From Fistulifera solaris (Eukaryota > Bacillariophyta > Bacillariophyceae > Naviculales > Stauroneidaceae), in the NCBI GenBank assembly GCA_030295235.1, contig AP026164.1, positions 2,418,001 through 2,482,000 of the forward strand: a stretch of DNA of 64,000 nt. The letters run 5' to 3'. Positions 11,739-21,809 of this stretch are shown piece after piece (the first letter of the stretch is position 1; each line of letters begins with the position of its first letter). The translations under genes were made by a program, and so were the position numbers. The notes beneath the pieces were generated by a model that made no database searches, was not told the DNA's origin, and saw only the letters and a list, made by a program, of their open reading frames with translations.

Positions 11739-12487
11739 GTTGATGTGTTTTATGCCTTTTGCTTTTGTTTCCCTTTTTCAAACGCAAAGGTCTCACTATA
11801 TTTTTCACCGAAGCCAATTAAAACGGCAAATCCTAATGAACGAGCTGATAAAGAAAGGATGACAATGATTTGGTCGATTTTGTTCCTCTGATCAAACTTG
11901 CGTAGGAGACATTTGATTGGCATATCCCAAAATACTGGTAATACTCCGTAATAATAAAGAGTGTCAATACAAAAAAGCGCGGATGTCCTTTTTCGAGTGA
12001 CTTATTATTGTGTTACCGGCTGGTCGGACGGACACCCGTCGTGGAAAAATGTACGGCACAGTTGGGATTTTACCAAAATATCAGGAAGACAACGATCAGC
12101 ATAGTTATTCGACGTCTATATAAGCAAAATCATGTATAAACACAAACGAATGTTGCCTACAAATGGAGCAAAACGATCGGAGATACCAGGGAAGGTACCG
12201 GTAACGGCGTTAAAATTCTGCCTCGTCGTAGACGCTCCGTAGAATCTGGTACTGGGAGGCAGAATTTTATCGTCCTTCCCTGGACCCAACTATGAACCAT
12301 GTAAATTTCTCCATGAGCTCGTACCGGTATCGTACATGTTTTTACCTTCCTGCGAACCAAAGGAGTGCGAACCGCACACCGCACCTACCGCGCACCGCAC
12401 TCCTCTCCACGTAAAACAACCTCTGTAGCTTTTCATTTCATCAATCCAACGAAACAAAACAAGCATTTACCTACTTAGCAACAAGAT
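11739..12487. other. Gene-free divergent intergenic region with TATA-like box and hairpin
   Basis: Lies between the divergent TUT and DUF1823 genes. It holds a TATATAAG element at 12117-12124 and the large hairpin at 12186-12283. No conserved reading frame is seen. Confidence 0.6.
12186..12283. other. Long imperfect hairpin (candidate structured RNA or foldback)
   Basis: There are two nested perfect inverted repeats. The outer arms are 12186-12195 (ccagggaagg) and 12274-12283. The inner arms are 12211-12224 (taaaattctgcctc) and 12256-12269. The 31-nt loop spans 12225-12255; the spacers between the stems are 15 nt on the left and 4 nt on the right. A TATA-like element lies about 65 bases upstream of the left arm. 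It could be a small RNA gene, a leader structure of the downstream gene, or a relic foldback element. Confidence 0.55.
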
Positions 12488-13268
12488 ATGCATCGACCAT
12501 TTCTATTTTTCTATTTCCTTTTATTTACCACATTGACGACGATCGAGGCATTCCATGCTTCTTTGCCGCAGTCTCAAGCGTCGCGTCTACCAACCTTTGT
12601 CGCTACACAGTCATCTTCAGCCGATGGAGAAGCACCCGAACCACAACCCGAAGGTGAATTGACAGTCTTAAAACCTTATTTACCTGCCCTCGATCCAATG
12701 TACATGCATCGCGGACCCATCGGACAAGGTACCTTTGTGATTTCGCGCACCGGAGGACCCACACTCGAAGAATTGTCGAATGCGAACATGTTACAAATCG
12801 TCAAATGCCAATGCACGGATTTGGAAGTCAATACACTGGTCTGGAAGTGTTTGGGATATCGTTACGATGAAAAGGAACAATTATGGAACGACAATGCCCT
12901 CGTCTTTCCCAATTGGCGCGAGAAATATCCGACACCGCCGGATTTCTTAGGCATGCGTCGTGTGTACGAAAAAAGACATCGATCAACCGTCCTTACGTGC
13001 CAATCAAGCCCTGGTCCGGTCCGTACCGGTCCATGCGAAGCAAAGTTTGAAAACTGCTTTGAAACCCGAAGGTTGGAAAGGATATCAATACAAAGAACTG
13101 ACACCCAACAAGACACGACGAGCGCAATGTGCCAATTGGTTAATCTTTTATCGCAATGAATTGTTTGGTTATACGTTGGAAGAATTGCGGGCGAAGCGGC
13201 AACAACAAAAAGAACAACAACAAGAACAAGAACCAACGTGGTCTCCCCCCGTGAAAGAAGTGTATTAA
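12488..13268 (+). CDS. Plastid-targeted DUF1823 family protein
   Basis: The protein matches the DUF1823 family known from cyanobacteria and plastids, whose function is unknown. The N-terminus is a hydrophobic signal peptide ending EAFHA, a diatom plastid cleavage type motif, followed by a transit-like region. The conserved domain runs from LVWKCLGYRYDEKEQLW through VFPNWREKYPTPPDFLG to LTPNKTRRAQCANWLIFYR. The frame changes by one base at the A6 run 12969-12974: with five A's the protein continues EKDIDQPSLRANQALVRSV, an obvious continuation of the family. The C-terminus is glutamine/glutamate rich. I treat this as one gene with a probable consensus error; otherwise it would be truncated after about 160 residues. 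It is about 255 residues long if whole. Confidence 0.8.
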
Positions 13269-13817
13269 TAAAAAATTACGTTTTGTATAAGCAATAGGTG
13301 CTTCATTGTCGAATTATAAGTGTGGATAAGAGTATGGGTGGCTTGGAAAGCTGGAATAATATAATACATTTCAAATACGTAATACTGTTCGTTTGAGTGC
13401 ACCGTATTCAAGTACATCACAATCGACCTACGAGAAGGTGCAGATCCTACGGGAATGATATACTTACTTCCATCGGTGCTAGAGTGTTGGTACCTGGTAG
13501 TGTTCTTACACTGTTGGAATGCATTTGAGAGTCAATTGGTACTTTGGTTGCCCGGCGAGCATGATTCACCCTAACGACATTCCGACTCAATCAATGTTCA
13601 GTCCCGGAACAGTATTCCACGTGTCTGCGCCTCGGACCGAGTACTACCTGGTACCAGTATGATTTTTTGTTTTTCGCACATTCTCTTGATTGATTTTTTC
13701 TTATACCCCGTACTTGTACAGTACCAGGGTCGTCTGTCCAAAACGAAATGATAACAAAAGCAATAAACAATACTACTACGAAACAACATGAAAGAGTTAT
13801 CATTATCATCAAAAACT
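13269..13817. other. Intergenic region with two TACCTGGTA palindromes
   Basis: No conserved frame. TACCTGGTA occurs at 13491-13499 and 13645-13653, the second about 165 bases upstream of the next gene's probable start. Confidence 0.5.
13491..13499. promoter_or_regulatory. TACCTGGTA palindrome (site 1 of 11)
   Basis: Perfect TACCWGGTA. The other copies start at 13645, 15395, 18067, 23325, 27834, 32548, 38764, 48683, 49217 and 52002. All are outside called coding regions. Function inferred only from recurrence and position. Confidence 0.5.
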
Positions 13818-15087
13818 ATGCGTCGAATCATCTTTTCTTATTCTTGTTTGTTGCGTGACATTCACAAACGCCGCGACAGAACGAGCCGGACACATTGATT
13901 TGTTGGATGCCGATACTTTGTCCTACTATTTACAATTCAATCAAAGCAACAAAGACAACGATGCATCAGTAAAACATCCGTACGATGTCGTTGTGTTGTA
14001 TTACGCCCAATGGTGTACCAATTGTCGTGCCTTGTCACCCATTTACATTCGCATTGCCGAATTGTTAAAAGCCGGGGAAGCCAAATCGAATATCATTATG
14101 GGTTATTTTGATTGTGAGGCGGATTATGAACACGCCGTTCTTTGTGAGCAAGTCGGTATTACCCATTATCCGACCCTACAATACATCTCGTTAGCACCGG
14201 ATCATCGATTGCCTCACACACAAAAGAAACTGCCATCACATGTCACACAGTTCCCCGGCAACTGGCAAGTGGGTGAATCCATTTTGGATTGGATTCGGAC
14301 CATGTCTTTCTTAAGTCAATGGCATCGGGCGTCCTGGGGAAAGGCCTTGCGTCAAGTCTTGTTTGCGAAATCATCTCATCCGCAATCCGTGTCCGAACTT
14401 CCCGTAGGATTGCCACCCCAAGTGGCGAATCAAAAACACTTACAAGCCGCCGAACAGGCCCTCAACTCGACCCAAGCATTGGTGACACGCACATCGTACT
14501 ATGTCGATGCCCTCTTGGCTCCCATGCCCTGCCGTGACACACACTGCATGACGGAATCTGCCACGCAGAATATTACTTACGTTGACGCGTATGCTTATTT
14601 AGACCACACTGCGGGATGGAGTTCCATGACACCGTCGGCACAAATTGTGCGCAGTTGTGTCTTGGAAGCGGTCCTTGATGTGTGTCAACGATTGCAAGTG
14701 CAAATTGCGGAAGTGTGGTTGTCGCAACAGAAACCGATTCCGCAAGTGGAGTATTTGACGCAAGAGCAATTGGAAAAATTCGAACCCGAAACACGACAAA
14801 TGATGGAAGAACAAGAGCCGTATTGTTTGCAGATTGATCAGTGTATCATGAAACAATTGGAACCGGTCGAAGTGTGTTTGCCACCGACGTGCCCGTTTCA
14901 AGAGACTTACAAATGTCGATATTTGACTACCTGTTTTGTGGATGCTGTGCAACGAGATTATGCGGACGCTCTCGGTGTGGAATGGAAGCCACAAAGTTCT
15001 ATAAGAGAACCAACGCAAAAGAAACAAGAAGTGAAGCAACAGGTGGACGAGCAGGCTCCCAAGAAACAAAAGTGGGGTCTTTTTTAA
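13818..15087 (+). CDS. Secreted/ER thioredoxin-domain protein
   Basis: The N-terminal half is a thioredoxin fold with the redox-type site VVLYYAQWCTNCRALSPIY (C-T-N-C) and the cis-proline region VGITHYPTLQYI. This fits a PDI-like oxidoreductase in the secretory pathway. The C-terminal half (about residues 215-400) has many cysteines, including CRDTHC, CLQIDQC and CLPPTCPFQETYKC; I do not recognise it. In the main frame no ATG exists upstream; the frame is open through a clear hydrophobic segment (SSFLILVCCVTFTNA). The ATG at 13818 is one base out of frame, and removing one T from the T4 run 13833-13836 yields a normal signal peptide, so I place the start there. The protein ends in a basic, glutamine-rich tail. 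Confidence 0.75.
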
Positions 15088-15802
15088 TTATTTGAGTTAA
15101 CTAATGATAAAAACACGCAAACGTTAGTCTACGCGGCTTCTATGCGTTTGAAGGCAATCAGGCGTTTCATTTCATTCCCGCGGATGCCCTTGCCAAAGGA
15201 ACCATCGCTGCGAGTAGATATTCGTTACATTCCCTTAAAAAGAATACCGAAATTTTGCCGAATGATGAATGATTGATCTGCGAGTCTCATCACTTGAAAC
15301 CATTGATGCAATAGCTAGGTACTAGTCGTCTTGGGTTTAAGCTCCACGCAAGTCTATTCAAGGGGACGCTTCCTACCGACTTGCCCGGGAACGGTACCTG
15401 GTAACGTTGGACGAACCTCACTGGACTCGGGACTCATCATTGTGCTGAGCACGACTGAAATAAGATGCGTCACCGACACCACGTGTAGACTGAAGTCAAA
15501 AGTAGCTTTTACCGAAACTACGACACCTATGAATTACTCAAGTTTGATGCGTTTCTTATAGTTGCACTACTCACTCCTTACTGGGCCCTGGAACGAACGT
15601 GAAGAAGAATGCCATCAGATTCTGCATTTTCTTCGTGCTCTTTGCCACCGACGAAAACGTTCACGTTCCACGCCGAGCCATCAACTTTTTGTCGTGGTGC
15701 ATTTCGTGATGGGCACACATTTTCAGATTGGATTCGGAAGAGAAGTAATTCTCATTCAGAACCCAAAACACCGAATACTGATAAAAAAATCAACTTGAAA
15801 CC
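15088..15802. other. Intergenic region
   Basis: No supported gene. Contains TACCTGGTA at 15395-15403, about 400 bases upstream of the PAS gene. Confidence 0.5.
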
Positions 15803-16549
15803 ATGAATCGTTTTGCTCCCTTTCGTTCACTCCGTCGACTGGCTGCTTCTTCAGAAGCATCTTGGTCGAAGCAAATGTCCTTCGCATCGCCCGAATCGGA
15901 TTTTGTCGCTGCTTCTCTTTCTTCTCCATCGACTACGACCGCAACTACCCGTGCGCTATCGGCGTGGTCAGGACAGCTCACATTCGCATCTGCTGAATCG
16001 GATTTCACTCAATCGAACATGATGAAAGAAATGTCTTCGTCACGATCCCTCAGCACATCATCATCATCATCACTCGGTCAGATGTGGTCGCAAACACTGT
16101 CGTTCGCTTCACCCGAGAGTGATTTCACAACATCGTGGTTCCAAACGACCGAATCGCCGCGATTGCCCCAAACGTTTGCGGAGGCTTTGATGGAAGAGAA
16201 GCGAGCTGTCGTAGTTACGACCGCCGCGAGTCCGCACAAAATTGTTCATGTCAACGCGGCGTGGGAAGGCTTGTGTGGCTATTCACGATCGGAAGCGCTG
16301 GATCGCACTCTTTCCTTGATTCAAGGTCCCGATACGAATTCCCAATTGGCATCTAGCACCGTTCAGAAGGTTCTGTCACAACAGCAAACTCACGATGCGT
16401 ACCTGATCAACTACGCCAAGGACGGTCGTCGTTTCATCAATCACCTTTCTATGGGACTTCTTTCGTTGGAAGGTGAAAACAACTTTATGGTCGGTGTTTT
16501 AGAGGAAGTGCAAGCAGAGGATGTTCCGTTACGAATGGTGTCGTATTAA
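15803..16549 (+). CDS. LOV-like PAS domain protein lacking the photoactive cysteine
   Basis: A 248-residue protein. Residues 128-236 form a PAS domain of LOV type: IVHVNAAWEGLCGYSRSEAL, then IQGPDTN, LINYAKDGRRFINHLS and FMVGVLEEV, which correspond to LOV landmarks (GY-x-R-E, QGP-x-T, NY-x-KDG-x-x-F-x-N, F-x-GV). The flavin-adduct cysteine of the LOV motif N-C-R-F-L-Q is replaced: the aligned stretch is T159-L160-S-L-I-Q, so no classical photoadduct can form. The N-terminus has three copies of a short repeat, W-S-x(3)-(S/T)-F-A-S-(P/A)-E-S-D-F, at residues 21-34, 55-68 and 95-108, in serine-rich sequence. There is no kinase or DNA-binding domain. It is likely a signalling adaptor; the role is unknown. 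The start ATG follows an in-frame stop-rich leader. Confidence 0.8.
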   Translation: MNRFAPFRSLRRLAASSEASWSKQMSFASPESDFVAASLSSPSTTTATTRALSAWSGQLTFASAESDFTQSNMMKEMSSSRSLSTSSSSSLGQMWSQTLSFASPESDFTTSWFQTTESPRLPQTFAEALMEEKRAVVVTTAASPHKIVHVNAAWEGLCGYSRSEALDRTLSLIQGPDTNSQLASSTVQKVLSQQQTHDAYLINYAKDGRRFINHLSMGLLSLEGENNFMVGVLEEVQAEDVPLRMVSY

Positions 16550-17511
16550 CTTTCGCAAGTTGTACGAAGTACCAGATAAATGAAAGCGAATAAACATAAA
16601 CTTGAATCAAATTTAAACTAGTTCTGTGGGGTTAATATTATTAGTGGAGTTTATTTTGACGTTGAAACGCATTTCAAAAACTTTGATATTCCTTGTGTCG
16701 AAAATAATTGCGATCATCGATCATCGTTGCTTCCTGTGTAAATGTGGGTGACCTTTTTCACGACTGAAATCCAATCATGAGTCATGATTATGCCGAGCCA
16801 AACTTCATAGCAACTTCGGTTCGTTCTAAAATCTTGCTGAGCTCCTTTTGTTCTAAACAATATAAATTTACAATCAGAAAGATGTTCATCGCATGCCTCA
16901 ATTCTTTCTTCGAATATGCTTCCGGGTCGCTGCTTTCCTATGCACTCTGGCTCTAAAGTTTAATACACGACTGCAGTTCAGTCATGAATTCTATTTTGAA
17001 GTTTGAGGTGCCAGACTTCAGCCTAACGTTTTTGCCTCTTACAAACCCATTAGCTCTATCGTGTTTGCCTCTTATCCATTTATGTTTCAAATTCGTCAAA
17101 TTTCCTTACGTTTGTCCTCTTGGAACGATTGGAGGCATCTATGTGTTATTAGCTATACGATCTAGAGGAGGATTTTAGTCAATGGATGGCACCAAACAGG
17201 AGCATAACGAAGTGCATGAATGTTTTTAATGCCTTAAGCTGCCATTGTGTTGTACCTTTCACCTGACAATCGCTGTGACGCTCTGAGGATACCCGTTACG
17301 TACTGATCATTGCCAATTTTATTCCTACTACCGTATCACAAGCTTCCGCTAAAATTGACTAAAAGCAGACCTCGCTCATACTGCCCACTCTTGGACGCCC
17401 CTTCGGCTATATTTTACTATCAAGACGCATTGCATAAATGTTCTTTCTAAGATTGTGTGTCGAGCAACTCAGGAATGCATCGATTTACAATTTCTAACTT
17501 TACGTTTTTAA
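16550..17511. other. Intergenic region
   Basis: AT-rich, with no conserved frame. A CACGACTGAAATCC / CATGAGTCATGA element lies at about 16759-16789 and resembles elements near 32370, 42695 and 49255. Confidence 0.5.
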
Positions 17512-17886
17512 CTAGAATTGTTGCTGCGAGGCAGCTTGCTGCTTCTTTGCAAGTCGTCCCATCATTAACTCGTTCGAATCGAGCCATTTATTCGTGATAG
17601 AATAGATACAAGCGACTTCCCTTCCGGACAGTTTGGGATCTTTGGTGGCGGATGTGACGCACTTTTCAAAAGACCTTTGCGTTAAATCGGTAATCACAGT
17701 TTGAATCAGCATTTGTTGTTGCAGTGCAACGGAAAATTGTTGAAAGTCAGCCATACCACTACCGCCTCCTTGCATAGGAACGCTCGACGCAAAGTGATCG
17801 TCCGCACCGCCGTCCATGAACCCTTTTTCGGACGGCCCCGTGTCTTCTTCTTTATTTCCTCCGCCACCCAACCCGAACCAAGACAT
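17512..17886 (-). CDS. Small Tim protein (Tim8/Tim13-like) with reduced cysteines
   Basis: A 124-residue protein whose residues 55-115 match the small Tim chaperones of the mitochondrial intermembrane space. The segment RSFEKC followed by GREVACIYSITNKWLDS parallels the twin CX3C core of Tim13. Only the two inner cysteines remain (C76 and C93, 16 residues apart). The outer positions are S72 and I97. The N-terminal 50 residues are glycine-rich and acidic, unlike yeast or animal proteins. The protein would escort hydrophobic or beta-barrel precursors across the intermembrane space. The start ATG (17886) is preceded by stops. Tim13 is the closest match from memory, with Tim8 as the alternative. 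Confidence 0.7.
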   Translation of the reverse strand: MSWFGLGGGGNKEEDTGPSEKGFMDGGADDHFASSVPMQGGGSGMADFQQFSVALQQQMLIQTVITDLTQRSFEKCVTSATKDPKLSGREVACIYSITNKWLDSNELMMGRLAKKQQAASQQQF

Positions 17887-18558
17887 TGTGAAACTATAAG
17901 ATCCGTAATGTAAGAAGAAAGAAACGGATTAGCGATGTTTAAGTGATTTTTGAACAAGCCAGTCGTCAATACACCAAACGTGGCTCATCACTGATCATGG
18001 CGATTTTTCTCCATCCGCAAGTCCGCAAGCCGTCAACAAAAAAACGGGAAAGAAGGACGGACGAGATACCTGGTACCGTGCGTATGTAACGGGTAGTACC
18101 GGTACAGGTACCGGTTGGTCAGAAATCTCGTTCGCATTGAAAGAGGCGAGGGTTTCGCGGTTCGCGGAACGAACGAAAGATGACATAGAGTACTCTACAA
18201 GAGCTTCAATGTTCTATTCCTACATAGTCAATAAAAAGTACTTCGCACAATAGATGTGAAGCTTGCCTTCTGTTATGACGCTTTTTATCTAAAGGACAAA
18301 ACCCTCTACTTAGATGAGACTTGTACATCGTAGAAGAGTGCAAACGAAGAATGACGCGTTACTCCGCCATAGGCGCAGGCCCAATTCGTTCTCATCGCGA
18401 AGCCCAACAACCAACCTTGGCAAACGGCAAAGGGCAACATGATTTTGCCAGGTAATTATGCTCGGCTGTCTACAAGAATGTGTCTGCAGTAAATACCAAG
18501 AACGAACAAACGCATTAGTCACAATATTCAAAACAAACGCTAGTGAAACAAGTGGAGA
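17887..18558. other. Divergent intergenic region
   Basis: Between the divergent small Tim and GPCR genes. It has TACCTGGTA at 18067-18075 and a palindromic GGTACCGGTACAGGTACCGG-like cluster at about 18097-18116. No gene is supported. Confidence 0.5.
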
Positions 18559-20603
18559 ATGATGAGGAAATTAAACCGTGTATGGCTCGCAATTTGGTGG
18601 CTGCAATGGACGACGAACGTAGCGCGAGGCCAATCGAGGCTTCGCTTCGGAATGATCAGTGGAGCTTCGACTTATTACGAGGACATACGTGAGGGATGGG
18701 AAGCTGCCTGTGCGGTTCGCGGAGTTTATTGCGAATATATTACATTACAAGAGCAAGAAAACTGCGATGCCGAGCAAGAAATTTTAGATTTGTGGACGGA
18801 AGAAGGATTTGATGGTGTTGCCCTCAAATCCTGCGAAGCTTCCGACGACACATTCATTATCGATCACTTCACCGAACAAGGCTTGCCAATTGTGACGTTT
18901 GATAGAGATGTATCCAATTCAACGCGACTTTCGTACGTTGGAACTCGGCAAGGATTCGTGGGCGAGACCATGGCACGAATTCTTCGTCAGATGCGACCCG
19001 ATGGAGGTACATTTGGAGTAATTTGCAAGCAACCCGGAAGGTACGAAAGCTTCGTAAGAGCAATTACCAAGTACAACAATGTCGATAATAGAGGACATTG
19101 GTTTGAAATTCCTCAGCCGTATGATCAAGAGGAAGGAGATTTGGATAAAGCGCCTTTCTTTATGCAATTAATGGAAAGGTTCGTGGAATTACAACCATCT
19201 GCGCTGCTTTTCATGTGCCAATTACCCATGGAAGACGAAAATTGGACCGGTTTTGTGGACAAGTATCGTGACAGAAACATTACCCTGATTGGTGTGGGCG
19301 GCGCGGGTTTTCAGCTCGAATACTTGAATAAGCGGTATGTAGACGGTTTAGTGAATCAGATACCCTTTGAGATTGGGTCCCGGTCTCTTGAAGTGCTACA
19401 TGACTTTACGGCCTACAATGTACAACCCAAGGACGGTGTTGGCTTAAACTTGGTCGCATACAACCTAATCCCGATTGAGCTTCCTCCTTTGACGGTTGAC
19501 AACAATCTGATCGGGAATCTCAAGTACCTCGGATACACGGCATTTGGTGTAGTCGTACTTTGTGTGCTCTTTTGTGTCGCATGGACTATTCACTACAGAC
19601 AGAACCTTGTTGTAAAAGCAGCACAGCCCTTCTTCTTGCTCATGGTGACGGTGGGAGTGCTGATTCTGGCCAGCAGTTTGATACCGCTCTCCCTGGATGA
19701 CGACGGTGACGACAGTACCAAGAGCACCACGTATCGTGTGGGTGTCTGCATGAGTGTTCCATGGCTAGCATTTATAGGCTTTACCGTCACATTCTCTGCT
19801 TTGTTTAGCAAGACCTGGAGAGTGAACCGAATTATCCACGCAAAGGCGACCCTATCGCGAATGAAAGTCGAAACGAAGGATGTGTTAGGACCTTTCTTTT
19901 GTTGCTTACGTGTAATATACTTGTGTTAACGCTGTGGACGGTGTTGGATCCACTAACGTACACTCGCAACAAGAACGAAGGAACGGATTACTGGAACCGT
20001 GTCATCTCGACACATGGGTCGTGCGAATCCGACAAGGCACATGCGTTCTTGGCCCCGCTGGCGGGGATCAACTGGAGCGTGATAGTCATTGCTTGTTATC
20101 AAGCCTATGAAGCACGATCCATTAAATCTGAATTTTCCGAGGCGAAATACATCGGTCTTGCTCTGTTCTCCCTATTTCAAGCATTCATTACCGGCATTCC
20201 TGTGCTGGTTATTGTTCGTGACAGCCCACAAGCGTATTACATTTCGCTTTCACTTATGATTACGTTGCTATCGCTTGCCGTCCTGGTTTTAATTTTTGTG
20301 CCCAAGATTTCGATGCAACGGCAGTACGCTGGATTGTCGGAAGCGGAGCAGCGAAGAAAGTTGCAGAGCAGTGTGATTCGGTCCTCAAACGATCGAAGCA
20401 GCTCGCAATTTGCCAACCACCTGCGTTTTGAACGCATTAGTGGAGATATCAGTACAAGTTCGTTTCGAAAATCGGCCGATGCACTTCCTGGGCGCAGTTC
20501 TGATTTCAAGTCTACGCACGAAACGACCTTGGCGGCAACAGCGATCGGGGTCATTGTCGAAGAGGTACCGAACAAGGCCTTGGTCCGTCGGCACTCGCTG
20601 TAA
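18559..20603 (+). CDS. Class C GPCR with sugar-binding-protein ectodomain
   Basis: A signal peptide (about residues 1-24) precedes a periplasmic-binding-protein fold of the ribose/LacI type (about 28-310). The fold is recognisable by FGMISGASTYYEDIREGWE, FDGVALKSC, GLPIVTFDRDV and RLSYVGTRQGFVGETMA. Seven membrane segments follow: TM1 near GVVVLCVLFCVAW, TM2 LLMVTVGVLILA, TM3 VPWLAFIGFTVTFSALF ending SKTWRVNRI, TM4 LTCNILVLTLWTVLDPLTY, TM5 NWSVIVIACYQAYEA, TM6 SLFQAFITGIPVLVIV and TM7 LSLAVLVLIFVPKI. The S/A-K-T-W-R-x-x-x-I motif and the terminal PK are typical of GABA-B-like class C receptors. The frame shifts once at the T4 run 19897-19900, before TM4. The cytoplasmic tail is serine-rich. 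The protein probably senses a small extracellular ligand at the plasma membrane; the ligand is unknown. Confidence 0.85.
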
Positions 20604-20871
20604 GTTCCGTACTTGTCCTACGAATACAGCGCGCTGACACGCAGCGGTCGATCTACAAATGTCGGTTAGATAGAGTATGTTATGCGCCTATGCTTCCACG
20701 ACGCAAAGAGTGCGTCTCGGGTTCACTTCTATATCTTTCGTTCAAAAGTGCGCACGATTTCACAACAAATTCAAAAATATCGACGTGTGCACACTCCGAT
20801 CCTACAGTAGTATCAAGAGTTAATGTAATAATACTGGTTTTTGTCTTTAGTTCGACTGATCTTACGGGGTT

Positions 20872-21318
20872 TTATCGAACAACGTCAAGGCAAAATGCAG
20901 TGACTCGATCTATGATAGCTTTCATTTGTTCTCTAGACTGCTGTTGTGGCTGTTGCAACGTGATTCCCAGAATTAAATTCGATTGAGGTAGGGCCGCTAA
21001 AATCTGACGGGCATACACCGCATACATGGGCTCGTCGTGGCCCAACAGCGTGGAAGTATTGTACTCCAGTGTTTGGCCCTCGGGTCCTTGCAACGAAGAG
21101 CAGCTCAGAAAGGTACCAATTTTCCCCGACATTTGACTAATGCACACCATGACGGTATCTTCAAAGTATTGAACAAAGAAATCGGTTTCAAAAGAATCGA
21201 CGACTTCCGTAACTGAAGCTGTCCGCGGCAAAGAACCGGGCTCGGGTGATAAATTCGAAGATGATTTCGTATCCGAAATGGAGAGTGTTTCGAGGGATTT
21301 TTGTATATTACTTTTCAT
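20872..21318 (-). CDS. Proteasome assembly chaperone 3 (PAC3/PSMG3) homologue
   Basis: A 148-residue protein. From about residue 45 it parallels animal PSMG3: MVCISQMSGKIGTFLSC, then TSTLLGHDEPMYAVYARQIL, then LILGITLQQ and a final helix REQMKAIIDRV. The G-K-(M/I)-G-T and LLG-x-DEP motifs are the family's clearest marks. PAC3, with PAC4, guides assembly of the 20S proteasome alpha ring. The N-terminal 40 residues are serine-rich and not conserved. It is convergent with the GPCR gene; about 270 bases separate their 3' ends. Confidence 0.8.
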   Translation of the reverse strand: MKSNIQKSLETLSISDTKSSSNLSPEPGSLPRTASVTEVVDSFETDFFVQYFEDTVMVCISQMSGKIGTFLSCSSLQGPEGQTLEYNTSTLLGHDEPMYAVYARQILAALPQSNLILGITLQQPQQQSREQMKAIIDRVTAFCLDVVR

Positions 21319-21809
21319 TATGAAGCTGATAGTGAATTACGAGCCAAATAAGTAATAGCGTTATTCAATTGCGACACTATCGACGTGTTGAAGTAAAGGG
21401 TTCATCATTATTGCTACGAAGAAATGGATGCGACAGAAAATAAAGCTCATTATTTGTCGTGGCGGCTTAAAAAAAAAAAGGTGAGCAGGTTCACGAACCG
21501 TACCAAGTACAGACATGGATCAGTTTCCGCGATCCGCGAACCCTTGTGACACTTGACTATGACGATGATTGTGAAGGGAACTTTCTGTCCCCCGGTAGTA
21601 TTGAAAAACATGATGGGCTGGATAGTACTAAAATCGGGAATTCAAATAGCAAACGAAAATGTGAGCGATCGCTACAGTTTCGCCGATCTGGGTCGTCACA
21701 AAGAAAAAAGCATCGATCATTTGCATCAAATGCGATCACTCAGCAAAATCATTTTCATCCCAGCTTTACCTTTCATCCATTTCCCCCGCAGTTCTTCACG
21801 GCAGCTACA
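21319..21809. other. Divergent intergenic / 5' leader region
   Basis: Between PAC3 (-) and the first armadillo gene (+). The armadillo gene frame is open upstream from about 21546 but has no ATG before 21810. No separate gene is seen. Confidence 0.5.
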
